Part shown: piece after piece, positions 43,992 to 52,547 of the stretch
How the letters are laid out: every line of letters starts with the position of its first letter
How positions within the stretch are numbered: the first letter of the stretch is position 1
Origin: Candidatus Bipolaricaulota bacterium
GTDB lineage: Bacteria > Bipolaricaulota > Bipolaricaulia > Bipolaricaulales > Bipolaricaulaceae
Assembly (NCBI GenBank): GCA_022838705.1
Contig: JALHJZ010000001.1
Coordinates: forward strand, 416,689-480,688
Length of the DNA: 64,000 bases
Direction of reading: 5' to 3'
Notes under the pieces: model-generated
The model's input: the letters and a program-made list of their open reading frames with translations, nothing else
Told to the model about the DNA's origin: nothing
The model's database searches: none
Program-made: the position numbers and the translations under genes

Positions 43992-45863
43992 ATGTCACGC
44001 GAGAAGATGACCCGTCGTCGGCGGGTGTGGATCGTCACCGGGCTGTTTGTGGGGTGCGCTGCCCTGGTGTGGGGCACCGCGATCCCCGCTGGGTGGACGA
44101 TGGCTCTCGGCGGGAACCTCTCGGTCCTCCTCACGCTGGTGGGGATTGCCCTGTTCAGCGCCTCGTTCCTCCTCGGCTGGCTGGGGACGGCGCTCGCCTG
44201 GGTGGGGGCAGGGCTCCTGGCCCTCCCAGTGCTGGTGATCCCGGAGTTCATGCTCCCTCAGCCGATGATGGGGGCAGTGATCCCCCTCCTGTTCGCGGGC
44301 ATCGCGGTCCTCGGCCGGGGAGTGGGCTACCTATGGGAGCAACGGTCGCACCGCCGGGAGATCCACGAACGCCTCGAGGACTGCTACGGGCGCGAGTTCT
44401 ACGAGAACTCCCTCAACATCATCCACGTCATGAGCAACCGCGGGAACGTGAGCCGCCGCAACCGCCGGTCCCAGGAGCTCTTGGGATGGCCGGGGCGCCA
44501 GTCGCTCCAGATCTCAGAGTACGTCCATCCCGAGGACATCGACCATTTCAAGGATCTCCTGAAGACGCTGTTCGAACGGGGGGAGCTGCGCCAGGAGCGC
44601 CTCCGCTTCCTGTCGCAGGGGGGGCGGGCGATCACCGTGGACATCCAGGGCCGGCGCGTCACGGGCACGGTGGCCGTGCTCGAGGCCCAAGACCGCTCCG
44701 AGGTCCAGTCCCTCGAACACAAGCTGCGCGAGCAGGAAGCGCGGTACCGGTTCTTGATCGAGGACGGGATTGACACCCTCGACCTGGGGATCATCTTGTG
44801 GGACGAGGGGAAGCGCGTCCTGTGGGCGAACCAAGCGGTGGAGGAGTTCTTCGGGGTGGATCGCGAGGCGTTGGTTGGGCTCCCCGCGGAGAGGGTGCGG
44901 GATCGGATCGCCGAGGCCCTCGACAACGGAGAGGAGTACGTCGCCCGCGTCAAGGACGCCTACCGATCAGGGACCGCGGTGGATCCCCTCGTCACGCGCA
45001 TCCGCCCGGGAACGGGACGTCACGAGAAGGTCATCCAGTACCGTTCCATTCCCATCGAGACCGCCCGCTACCGAGGCGGCCGCATTGATTACTACACCGA
45101 CATCACCGAGCTCAAGCGGTTGGAGGATGCCCTGCGCCAGGAGAAGGCCCACCTCGATGAGGTGAATCGGAACCTGAAGAACTTCAGCGACATCGTGTCG
45201 CATGACTTGCGCAACCCGACGCGGACCGCGCTCGGGTACCTCACGTCGATCCTCGATCGCCACAGCGACGGGGAGCTCCCGGCCGAGGTGCGGGCGGACC
45301 TCGAGAAGGCGCAGGGCCGGCTGCAGCGGATGGACCAGCTGATCGTGGACCTCACCAAGTTCTCCCAGATGCGCGTGGATTCGTCGCGCTACGAAGAGGT
45401 GGACGTGGGGCGGTTGGTCCAGGAAGTGTGCGAAGACCTGGGCGACCGGCTGAAATCGGTGAGCGTGACGATCGCCCCCGATCTGCCGCGGGTGTGGGCG
45501 GTGCCTTCGCTCCTGCGGGACGTTTTTCAGAACCTTATTTGGAACGCGATCAAGTTCAATGACAAGGCGCTGCCGACGGTGGAAGTGGGATGGAAGCCCT
45601 ATCGCGGGGACTCATACCTCTTCTACGTGCGGGACAACGGTCCTGGCATCGAGGCCGACTACCTTGACATCATCTTCAAGATCTTCGAGAAGCTGAACAG
45701 CAAAACCGAAGGCACCGGGGCTGGCTTGGCGATATGCCGTCGCATCGTGGAAGAGCACGACGGGCGGATATGGGCGGAGTCGGAGGTCGGCGTGGGGACC
45801 ACGTTCAACTTCACGATCCCCCGGGTGCCGGCGAACAAAGGGGTGGAGAGCGATGCCCGTTGA
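43992..45863 (+). CDS. Membrane sensor histidine kinase with PAS domains
   Basis: About 623 residues. The N-terminus has four hydrophobic segments (about 10-105) without a large periplasmic domain, followed by two PAS-like domains (about 120-235 and 250-370), then HisKA with the phospho-accepting His404 in DIVSHDLRNPTRTALGYL, and HATPase_c (NLIWNAIKFND, RDNGPGIEADYLDIIFKIFE, GTGAGLAICRRIVEEHDG). The HDLRNP form is typical of phytochrome-like kinases. ATG 43992 is chosen; ATG 44007 or GTG 43944 are alternatives and there is no strong ribosome-binding site. It overlaps the response regulator by 11 nt, so the two form a cognate pair. Confidence 0.9.
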   Translation: MSREKMTRRRRVWIVTGLFVGCAALVWGTAIPAGWTMALGGNLSVLLTLVGIALFSASFLLGWLGTALAWVGAGLLALPVLVIPEFMLPQPMMGAVIPLLFAGIAVLGRGVGYLWEQRSHRREIHERLEDCYGREFYENSLNIIHVMSNRGNVSRRNRRSQELLGWPGRQSLQISEYVHPEDIDHFKDLLKTLFERGELRQERLRFLSQGGRAITVDIQGRRVTGTVAVLEAQDRSEVQSLEHKLREQEARYRFLIEDGIDTLDLGIILWDEGKRVLWANQAVEEFFGVDREALVGLPAERVRDRIAEALDNGEEYVARVKDAYRSGTAVDPLVTRIRPGTGRHEKVIQYRSIPIETARYRGGRIDYYTDITELKRLEDALRQEKAHLDEVNRNLKNFSDIVSHDLRNPTRTALGYLTSILDRHSDGELPAEVRADLEKAQGRLQRMDQLIVDLTKFSQMRVDSSRYEEVDVGRLVQEVCEDLGDRLKSVSVTIAPDLPRVWAVPSLLRDVFQNLIWNAIKFNDKALPTVEVGWKPYRGDSYLFYVRDNGPGIEADYLDIIFKIFEKLNSKTEGTGAGLAICRRIVEEHDGRIWAESEVGVGTTFNFTIPRVPANKGVESDAR

Positions 45864-46293
45864 GCGGCGAATGATCGTCCTCGTGGTGGAGGATGATGAG
45901 TCCCACTACGAGCTGATCGAGAGGTCCGTGCGCGGCCTGGAGAAGGCCGGGACGCGGTACGACCTGCACTGGGTCCAGGACGGGGCGGAGGCCCTCGATT
46001 TCCTGTTCCGCAAAGGGAAGTACAAGGATGCCCCGCGCCCGAACCTGGTCCTGTTGGACCTGAACCTGCCCAAGGTGAAGGGCCAGACCGTCCTCGACCG
46101 GATCAAGGAGGACGAGAAGCTGCGGAAGATCCCGGTGGTCGTCCTCACCGTGTCCACATCCGATGAGGAGATGGCCCGGGCCTACGACTCCGGCGCGGCG
46201 GGGTTCCTCAATAAGCCGGCGAGTCGGGATGACTTCGATCGCCTCCTGAACACAGTCTGGGACTACTGGCGCATCGTCCGCGTTCCGGACTAG
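45853..46293 (+). CDS. Single-domain response regulator (Rcp1/CheY-like)
   Basis: A 146-residue receiver domain with no output domain. Asp14-Asp15 (VVEDDESHYEL), the phosphorylation site Asp69 (LVLLDLNLPKVKG), the conserved Thr (VVVLTVSTS) and Lys (GFLNKPAS) are present. The ESHYEL and WVQDGAEALDFLF segments fit the Rcp1 group of regulators paired with phytochrome-like kinases. GGTGGAGAG lies before the ATG at 45853, within the kinase gene. Output must go through a protein contact. A second ATG at 45871 could be used. Confidence 0.92.
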   Translation: MPVERRMIVLVVEDDESHYELIERSVRGLEKAGTRYDLHWVQDGAEALDFLFRKGKYKDAPRPNLVLLDLNLPKVKGQTVLDRIKEDEKLRKIPVVVLTVSTSDEEMARAYDSGAAGFLNKPASRDDFDRLLNTVWDYWRIVRVPD

Positions 46294-46314
46294 GGGTCAC
46301 CGGTTCGTGGTTGT

Positions 46315-46533
46315 GGGCGCGCACGCGGCCTCGCGGGGTGCGCCCTGTCCTTTGTCGTAGGCCGGGGCAACGTACTCTCGATCACGGGCCACGACCACGG
46401 GGTCCAAGGCAAGGTGCCGGCCGACCAGGGGTTCCAACCCGCGCGGCTACCGTTCGAATCGGTACGACACCCGGTCGAGAGCTGCTTCCAGGCCTCCTGT
46501 TCCTCGCCTCGGGGAGGGACTTCGGTCCCTCCC
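46315..46533 (+). ncRNA. Candidate structured RNA between the two-component genes and the BMP cluster
   Basis: Non-coding, with several nested pairings. A GGGCGC/GCGCCC hairpin (46315-46345) precedes a 9-bp pairing CTCTCGATC (46375-46383) with GGTCGAGAG (46473-46481). This encloses GGCA-AGG-TGCC (46408-46418), GGGT-TCCA-ACCC (46429-46440) and TACCG-TTCGAAT-CGGTA (46448-46464). It ends with a UUCG hairpin (46512-46533). No known RNA family was recognised. The third inner hairpin looks like a tRNA T-arm but no tRNA can be folded around it. Part may simply be the terminator of the kinase operon. Confidence 0.35.
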
Positions 46534-46542
46534 CCCTCTCTT
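46512..46542 (+). terminator. UUCG-loop hairpin, terminator-like
   Basis: GGGAGGGAC-TTCG-GTCCCTCCC, a perfect 9-bp stem with a stable tetraloop, followed by CCCTCTCTTG. The T-tract is weak. Confidence 0.55.
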
Positions 46543-46603
46543 GATGGGGAGCACCGCGTCGTTGTGTCGTCTGAATCCAGTCTCGTGTCTTCCCCCTCCT
46601 CCG

Positions 46604-46632
46604 TTGTCGGGGCCGTCGGGGGGCGGTAGAAT
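46604..46632 (+). promoter_or_regulatory. Promoter of the nucleoside-type ABC cluster
   Basis: TTGTCG (46604-46609), 17 nt, TAGAAT (46627-46632); leader of about 45 nt with AAGGGGGGAT before the GTG at 46684. Confidence 0.75.
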
Positions 46633-46683
46633 CGGCTGACCGGGCACGGACGCCCGGAACATCTCGACAAGGGGGGATTCTCA

Positions 46684-47853
46684 GTGCGCAAGTGGTTAGG
46701 TTTGGCACTGGTCGTGGCGTTGGTGGCGGCGCCGGCGATGGGGCAGGCGCTCAAGGGGAAGGTGGCCGTGGTCCTCGACGTCGGAGGACGGGGCGACCTC
46801 TCGTTCAACGACATGGGGTTCAAGGGCACGGACGAGGCAGCGAGGGACTTCGGGCTGCAGATGGTCGAGGTCCAGAGCGCGACAGCGGCGGACTACCTCC
46901 CGAACCTGCGGAACCTCGCCCGAACCGGGCAGTATGACCTCATCATCTGCGTGGGGTTCCTCCTCGGGGACGCGCTCGCCCAGGCGGCTCAGGAGTTCCC
47001 GCAGCAGAAGTTCGCGATCATCGACTCGGTCGTGGACGCTCCGAACGTGATGAGCATCGTGTTCCGCGAGAACGAGATGAGCGCGCTCGTCGGGGCGCTG
47101 GGGGCGCTGGCCGCGGCCCATTACGGCTACCCGAACGTGGGCGTCGTCCTCGGGATCGAGATCCCAGTCTTGTACCACTTCGAGGCCGGGTACCGCTTCG
47201 GCATTGACTGGGGGAACAAGCGGGCGGCGGAGGTCCTCGGGACCAACCCGGTCGGGCTCCTGTACACCTACACCGGTTCGTTCAGCGACATCGCGCTGGG
47301 GAAGGCGGCCACTGAGGCCATGCTCGCCCAGGGCGCGGTCGCGGTGTACAACGTCGCAGGTCCGCTCGGGATCGGGGACCTTGAGGCGATCACCGAGTAC
47401 CACCGCAACAAGGGGACCGAGTTCGGCCCGCCGTACTACTTCGGCGTGGACGCGAACCAGGACTGGATGGGGCTTGGCAAGCACGGGCTTGCGAGCGGGA
47501 TGAAGCGGGTGGACGTCGGCTGCTACAGCGCGGTTGAAGCTGTGGTCAACGGCACGTTCACGGGCGGCATCATCAGCCTCGGCCTCGCTGAGGGCGGTGT
47601 GGGGATCAGCAAGTACCAGGACCTCCTCGACTTCATCGAGTTCGCCGTCGGCGCTGGCGCGATGAAGGCGGAGGACCGCGATCAGACGATCGCCAACTGG
47701 CTCGCCAACCGGGCGACGATCCCGGGCTGGATCTGGGAAGCAGTGGACGAGCTTGAAGCGGGGATCCTCGCCGGGACGATCGTCGTTCCGACGGCGGACA
47801 CCGTGGAGGAGATGCGGGCTGTCCGCGCCCAGTACACGCTGGGGGCGCCGTAA
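46684..47853 (+). CDS. BMP-family ABC transporter substrate-binding protein (nucleoside type)
   Basis: A 389-residue exported binding protein of the Bmp/Med/PnrA family. Signal peptide MRKWLGLALVVALVAAPAMG, then VAVVLDVGGRGDLSFNDMGFKG, the family's GRGDxSFND ligand motif, plus NEMSALVGALGALAAAHYG and GVDANQDWMGLGKHGLASGM with the conserved Asp. Relatives bind purine or other nucleosides. No lipobox Cys follows the signal peptide. GTG start with a good ribosome-binding site. A terminator follows the gene, then the ATPase and two permeases. Confidence 0.92.
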   Translation: MRKWLGLALVVALVAAPAMGQALKGKVAVVLDVGGRGDLSFNDMGFKGTDEAARDFGLQMVEVQSATAADYLPNLRNLARTGQYDLIICVGFLLGDALAQAAQEFPQQKFAIIDSVVDAPNVMSIVFRENEMSALVGALGALAAAHYGYPNVGVVLGIEIPVLYHFEAGYRFGIDWGNKRAAEVLGTNPVGLLYTYTGSFSDIALGKAATEAMLAQGAVAVYNVAGPLGIGDLEAITEYHRNKGTEFGPPYYFGVDANQDWMGLGKHGLASGMKRVDVGCYSAVEAVVNGTFTGGIISLGLAEGGVGISKYQDLLDFIEFAVGAGAMKAEDRDQTIANWLANRATIPGWIWEAVDELEAGILAGTIVVPTADTVEEMRAVRAQYTLGAP

Positions 47854-47879
47854 GGCCCACGGTGGTACGGTGAGCTGAC

Positions 47880-47920
47880 GGGGAGAGGGGGCGTAGCGTT
47901 CCCTCTCCCCTCGTTTCCTT
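47880..47920 (+). terminator. Intrinsic terminator between BMP gene and its ATPase
   Basis: GGGGAGAGGG / CCCTCTCCCC, a 10-bp stem with an 11-nt loop, followed by TCGTTTCCTTT, 26 nt after the binding-protein stop. Probably partial, because the rest of the transporter lies downstream. Confidence 0.75.
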
Positions 47921-47939
47921 TGCGACTGGGGGCGCCCGC

Positions 47940-49544
47940 ATGAGCGAGAGTTCGAGCCGTAGCGCTGAGGAGAACGGGTACTTCCTTCGGGCGGAGGGGA
48001 TCACCAAGATCTACTCCGATGGCACAGTTGCCCTGCGTGAGGCGACCGTTGAGCTCCGCCCGGGCGAGATCCTGGGGCTCCTTGGGGAGAACGGGGCGGG
48101 GAAGACGACCCTCACCAAGATCCTGTCAGGCCTGCTTCCCCCCACCAAGGGACACGTCGTGTCCCCGCGGGGGCCGGTGCGGTTTTCCAGCCCGCGGGAG
48201 GCACTCGATTTCGGGATCGGGATGGTCCACCAGCACTTCGCCCTCGTGGGGACGTTCACCGCGGTGGAGAACGTGGCCCTGTCCCAGGAGCGGCCGTTGG
48301 CGCCCCTCCAGCTCGCCCAGACCCGGGCGAAGATCGAAGAGCTGATGGAGGAGAGCGGGCTCCGCGTCCCCCTCGATGTCCCGGTGGAGAAGCTCGCTGT
48401 TGGCGAGCAGCAGCGGGTGGAGATCCTCAAGGTCCTGTCGCGGGACGTGGACCTCCTCATTCTCGACGAGCCGACGTCGGTGCTCACCCCGCTTGAGGTG
48501 GATGAGCTGTTCCGCTTCCTGCGGCGGCTCAGGGACGAAGGGAAGGCGATCGTCCTCATCACCCACAAGCTGAAGGAGGTGGGTTCGATCACGGACCGCG
48601 TCGTTGTCCTGCGCAAGGGGGAGGTCGTGGGCGACGTGCGCACGTCCGCCGTGACGACGGAGGAGCTCGCCCAGCTGATGGTGGGGAAGGCGCTGGAGAC
48701 GAGGGCAGGGCGCGCGGTGGAGCTCTCCACTGACGAGATCCCCGCGCATGCTCCCCAGCGCCACCGGGAGGAGCGCGGCCCGGGGGTGCTCCACGTCGAG
48801 AATCTCTCCGTGGCGGGGGACACGAAGCCAGTGGCCGTGCACGACCTCACGTTCGACGTCTACGGCGGGGAGATCTTCGGGATCGCGGGGGTGGAAGGGA
48901 ACGGGCAGACGGAGCTCGTGGAGGCCCTCACCGGCCTGCGCCCCGCCCTGAAGGGGATCGCGACCATCAACGGTCGGAACATCCTTGGGCTCGACCCTCG
49001 CCAGATCTACAAGCTCGGCGTGGCCCACATCCCCGAGGACCGGTGGGTGCTCGGGCTCGTCCTCCCATTCACCCTCGCCGAGAACGCGATCCTGGGGGTG
49101 CACCGGTGGGACGAGTTCCGGGGGCCCCTATCCATCCTTCGCTGGCGGAAGATCAACGCCCACGTGCGGTCCCTCATGGAGCGGTTCGAGATCCAAGCTA
49201 CCGGTCCCAGCGCTCCGGCGAAGAGCCTGTCGGGCGGGAACCAACAGAAGCTGATCGTGGGGCGGGAGCTCGCCAAGGATCCGGCGATCGTGATCGCCTC
49301 CCAGCCCACGCGGGGCCTCGACGTGGGAGCGGCCCAGTACATCCGGGACATCCTCGTCGAGATGCGGGACCGGGGACGGGCGATCCTCCTCGTGTCCGCG
49401 GACCTGGATGAGGTCCTGGCGCTGTCGGATCGGGTGGCGGTGATGTATGAGGGGAAGTTCATGGCCGTCGCCCGGCCGGAGGAGCTGGACCGGGAGAAGG
49501 TTGGGCTGCTCATGGGCGGCGTGAGCGTAGGGGGGAAAGCATGA
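47940..49544 (+). CDS. Nucleoside-type ABC transporter ATPase with two nucleotide-binding domains
   Basis: A 534-residue fused ATPase like NupA/YufO and the sugar-type RbsA. Domain 1 (about 15-245) has Walker A GENGAGKTT, signature VGEQQRVEIL and Walker B LILDEPTSVL. Domain 2 (about 275-520) has the degenerate Walker A GVEGNGQTE, signature LSGGNQQKLIVGREL and ASQPTRGLDVG, so only one site is fully catalytic, as usual in this family. The ATG at 47940 has no strong Shine-Dalgarno. The 3' end is joined to the first permease by an ATGA overlap. Confidence 0.93.
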   Translation: MSESSSRSAEENGYFLRAEGITKIYSDGTVALREATVELRPGEILGLLGENGAGKTTLTKILSGLLPPTKGHVVSPRGPVRFSSPREALDFGIGMVHQHFALVGTFTAVENVALSQERPLAPLQLAQTRAKIEELMEESGLRVPLDVPVEKLAVGEQQRVEILKVLSRDVDLLILDEPTSVLTPLEVDELFRFLRRLRDEGKAIVLITHKLKEVGSITDRVVVLRKGEVVGDVRTSAVTTEELAQLMVGKALETRAGRAVELSTDEIPAHAPQRHREERGPGVLHVENLSVAGDTKPVAVHDLTFDVYGGEIFGIAGVEGNGQTELVEALTGLRPALKGIATINGRNILGLDPRQIYKLGVAHIPEDRWVLGLVLPFTLAENAILGVHRWDEFRGPLSILRWRKINAHVRSLMERFEIQATGPSAPAKSLSGGNQQKLIVGRELAKDPAIVIASQPTRGLDVGAAQYIRDILVEMRDRGRAILLVSADLDEVLALSDRVAVMYEGKFMAVARPEELDREKVGLLMGGVSVGGKA

Positions 49545-50689
49545 CGGCACACGAGGCACGGTCAGGGGGGCGGCTCCTGCGGGGGGCGCATCGCACGCTC
49601 ACCGGGCTCCACCCCGTGTTGGAGTCGGTGCTCGCGGCGGTGCTGGGGCTCCTCGTGGGGGCCCTCCTCATGTACATCTGGGGCTACGACCCGTGGAGGG
49701 CGTACTGGGCCCTCTTCCGGGGCGCCTACGGCGGTAGCTACGAGATCGCCAGTTCGATCGCGCGTGGTGTGCCGCTCATTTTTACCGCGCTCACGTTCTC
49801 GATCTGCGTCCGGGCGGGGATGTTCAACATCGGGGCCGAGGGCCAGATGTACGTGGGAGCGGCAGCGGCGGTGTGCGTGGCGTACTTCAAGCTCCCACCT
49901 GGGCTGCACCTCCTCGTGGGGATCGCGTTCGCCGCGATCGCCGGCGCGATCTGGAGCCTCGGGCCGGCGCTCCTCAAGCTGACCCGGGGGGTCAACGAGG
50001 TCATCTCGACGATCATGTTCAACTGGATCTCCCGGTTCCTCGTGTTCTACCTCGTGGCCTACGTCCTCGTGGATGCGCGCCAGGGGCAGCGCACGGTGCA
50101 GGTCCCCGTGTCGGCGCGGTTCCCGATCCTCGTCCGGGGGACGGACCTCTCCTATTCCGTGTTCCTCGCCGTGGCGTTCGCCCTGTTCGTGTACTTCCTC
50201 CTCTGGCACACCGCCACTGGGTACGAGGTGCGGGCGGCGGGGCTCAACCCCACGGCGGCCCGCTACGGGGGGATCTCCATCAACCGCACGATCCTCCTCA
50301 GCTTTGCCCTCGGCGGGGTGGGGGCCGGGTTGGCCGGGGCGGCGACGACGATGGGCCTCCCCCCGACCTACGCCATCATCAGCGGGCTTCCTGAGCTCAT
50401 GAACCTCGGGTTCGACGGGATGGCGGTGGCGATGATGGGCCGCAACCACCCGATTGGGATCCTGGTGGCGGCCCTGTTCTTCGGCGGCCTCAACGCCGGG
50501 GGACGGGTGATGCAGTTCTATGGCTCGAACCCCGTGCCGCTGGAGATGGTGCGGGTGGTGATGGGGGCGATCGTGATCGCAATGGCGATCCCTGAATTGG
50601 TGAGGGTCTTCCCGGCGATCGCGCGGAGCGTGCGCCGGCTCGGCGGGGTGTTCCGCCGCGATCGGGCGACAGAGAGGGAGGGAGCATGA
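49541..50689 (+). CDS. Nucleoside-type ABC transporter permease (YufP/NupB-like)
   Basis: A 382-residue permease of the branched-chain/ribose (BPD_transp_2) family. About eight to nine hydrophobic helices start near residue 22 (SVLAAVLGLLVGALLMYIWGY). Landmarks are MFNIGAEGQMYVGA, the EVISTIMFNWISRF loop, and GFDGMAVAMMGRNHPIGI near the C-terminus, typical of nucleoside permeases. Overlaps at both ends (ATGA) indicate coupled translation with the ATPase and the second permease. Confidence 0.92.
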   Translation: MTAHEARSGGRLLRGAHRTLTGLHPVLESVLAAVLGLLVGALLMYIWGYDPWRAYWALFRGAYGGSYEIASSIARGVPLIFTALTFSICVRAGMFNIGAEGQMYVGAAAAVCVAYFKLPPGLHLLVGIAFAAIAGAIWSLGPALLKLTRGVNEVISTIMFNWISRFLVFYLVAYVLVDARQGQRTVQVPVSARFPILVRGTDLSYSVFLAVAFALFVYFLLWHTATGYEVRAAGLNPTAARYGGISINRTILLSFALGGVGAGLAGAATTMGLPPTYAIISGLPELMNLGFDGMAVAMMGRNHPIGILVAALFFGGLNAGGRVMQFYGSNPVPLEMVRVVMGAIVIAMAIPELVRVFPAIARSVRRLGGVFRRDRATEREGA

Positions 50690-51579
50690 ACTGGAACTAT
50701 GTCCTCGATCTCCTGAGGATCTCGCTGCACGCGATGGTGCCGATCACCCTCACCGCGATCGGGGAGATCATCGGGGAGACAGCGGGGCTGTTCAACATCG
50801 GGCTCGAGGGGATCCTCCTCATCAGCGCGTTCGTGGGGGCCCTCGGGGCGAAGGCGGGGGGGCCGGTTGTGGGACTCCTCGTAGGGATGGGCGTGGGGAT
50901 GGTCATTGGGTTCGTGTTCTCCGTCATCTGCACCTACTGGAAGGGGACGCAGATGATCGCCGGGATCGGGATCAACCTGTTCGCGATGGGGTTCGTGGCG
51001 TTCGGGCTCATCAAGCTCGGGGCGCCCGGGTTCCACGCTGTCCCGGCGGAGGCGCAGCTTGCGAAGCTCCAGACGCCGATGGGGGCGCTGTCCCCCCTCA
51101 TCTTCGTCGCCCTCGTGGTGCCGTTCCTCGCCCACTGGTTCCTCAGGCGGACCCGGGCCGGGCTCATCCTGAAGGCGGTGGGGGAGAACCCCGAGGCGGC
51201 GGACGTCGCGGGGATCAATGTCCACCTGACCCGGCTCTTGGCGACCACGTTCGGGGCCGCGCTCGCCGGCCTCGCCGGGGCGTACCTGTCCGTGGGGTGG
51301 TTCGGGTCGGTGACGAAGGAGATCTCCGCGGGAAGAGGGTTCATCGCCCTGGCCACGGTCGTGTTCAGCGGCTTGAACCCGATCCTCGGCCTCGTGGGTG
51401 GGCTCATCTTCGGGTTCTTCCAGAGCCTGGCCACGTGGATCAAGACCCTGCCCACGAAGCCGATCCCGTGGCAGTTCGTGGACATGCTCCCCTACATCGT
51501 GACCCTCCTCGTGGTGTCGGGGGTCGTGGGGCGGGTGCGGTTCCCGAAGGCCCTCGGGGAGCCCTACAAGCGCGAGTGA
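50686..51579 (+). CDS. Nucleoside-type ABC transporter permease (YufQ/NupC-like)
   Basis: A 297-residue permease of the same family, with about eight helices. It shows LFNIGLEGILLISAFVGAL, GTQMIAGIGINLFAMGF and RGFIALATVVFSGLNPILG, the short partner of the pair. GGGAGGGAGC precedes the ATG. The stop codon overlaps the GTG of the PfkB kinase gene by 4 nt, which ties the transporter to the metabolic genes that follow. Confidence 0.92.
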   Translation: MNWNYVLDLLRISLHAMVPITLTAIGEIIGETAGLFNIGLEGILLISAFVGALGAKAGGPVVGLLVGMGVGMVIGFVFSVICTYWKGTQMIAGIGINLFAMGFVAFGLIKLGAPGFHAVPAEAQLAKLQTPMGALSPLIFVALVVPFLAHWFLRRTRAGLILKAVGENPEAADVAGINVHLTRLLATTFGAALAGLAGAYLSVGWFGSVTKEISAGRGFIALATVVFSGLNPILGLVGGLIFGFFQSLATWIKTLPTKPIPWQFVDMLPYIVTLLVVSGVVGRVRFPKALGEPYKRE

Positions 51580-52547
51580 TCCGCCGTCCGGTCGTCGCCC
51601 TGTTGGGCGACCTGAACGCGGACGTGACGATCCGGGTCGGGGCCGTGCCTCCCCCGGGGGGCGAGGCCCATGTCGACGCCGCACTGGCGGTGGGGGGATC
51701 CGCCGCGCTCACCGCCCGCTGGCTCGCCGCACTCGGGTGCGAGGTGCGCCTCGCGGCCGCGGTGGGCGACGATCCGTTCGCGGACTGGCTCCTGCAGTCC
51801 CTCGCCCGGGACGGGGTTCCCCCGACGTGGCTCCAGCGGCTCGCGGGGCGGCCGACCGGCCTCTGCTTCGCCCTCGTCCACCCCGGCGGGGAACGGGCCA
51901 TGCTCGCCTCGCCCGGCGCGGCACGCGATCTCCGCTGGGAGGAGGTCCCGGGGTCCTGGCTCGCTGGGGTGGACTGGCTCCACATCTCGGGCTACGCCTG
52001 GCTCGGCGGGGCGGAACGCGACGCGGCGGAGCGCGCCGTGGCCCGCGCCCGGGCGGAGGGGATCCCCCTGAGCCTCGACCCGGGGGCAATGGCGGGCACC
52101 GTGCAGCGCGACCTCGATCCCCTGTTGGCGTTCGCCCTCCTCCTCCCCAACCGGCACGAGGTCCGCGACCTCACGGGGCACAACGATCCGTGGTCCGGGG
52201 CCGTGGAGCTCCGCCGCCGTGGGGTGGTCTGGGTGGCGGTGAAGCTCGATCGCGATGGGTGCTTGGTCCAGGGCCCCTGCGGCGGGGCGTGCGTCCCCGC
52301 TCACCCCGTTGAGGCGGGGAACACGACCGGGGCCGGGGATGCGTTCAACGCGGGGGCGATCGTGGGGGTCCTCTCCGGCTGGGGGCCGGAGGAGGTGGGG
52401 AAGCTCGGGAACCTCCTCGGCGCAGCCGCGGTCCGGCATGGGGCCGGGGGACCCCTGCCGGAGCGGGGCGACCTCCTGGCCCTCCTCGGCCAGGCGAGTA
52501 CCCTTGCCGGGTGGATCGGGACCCACTGGTGGAAGGAGGGACGATGA
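51576..52547 (+). CDS. PfkB-family (ribokinase-like) carbohydrate or nucleoside kinase
   Basis: A 323-residue ribokinase-fold kinase. The N-terminal VALLGDLNADVTIRV and GGSAALTARWLAALGCEVRL are the substrate-binding part, NRHEVRDLTGHND the middle motif, and AGNTTGAGDAFNAGAIVG the ATP/anion-hole signature with the catalytic base in GAGD. The first residue of the usual DTTGAGD is Asn here. Family members phosphorylate ribose, fructose 6-P, adenosine, pseudouridine and others; substrate is not decidable. The GTG overlaps the permease stop and the 3' end overlaps the first btpA-like gene, so it probably acts on the imported solute. Confidence 0.9.
   Translation: MIRRPVVALLGDLNADVTIRVGAVPPPGGEAHVDAALAVGGSAALTARWLAALGCEVRLAAAVGDDPFADWLLQSLARDGVPPTWLQRLAGRPTGLCFALVHPGGERAMLASPGAARDLRWEEVPGSWLAGVDWLHISGYAWLGGAERDAAERAVARARAEGIPLSLDPGAMAGTVQRDLDPLLAFALLLPNRHEVRDLTGHNDPWSGAVELRRRGVVWVAVKLDRDGCLVQGPCGGACVPAHPVEAGNTTGAGDAFNAGAIVGVLSGWGPEEVGKLGNLLGAAAVRHGAGGPLPERGDLLALLGQASTLAGWIGTHWWKEGR

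Noticed and set aside
46448..46464. T-arm-like hairpin (TACCG-TTCGAAT-CGGTA) suggesting a tRNA or tmRNA
   Set aside because: No acceptor, D-arm or anticodon arm can be paired around it and no tag frame is present. Kept only as part of a candidate structured RNA.
48900..48960. Inactivating mutation in the second Walker A of the two-domain ATPase
   Set aside because: GVEGNGQTE is the normal degenerate form of the second site in RbsA/YufO-type ATPases, so it is not a defect.
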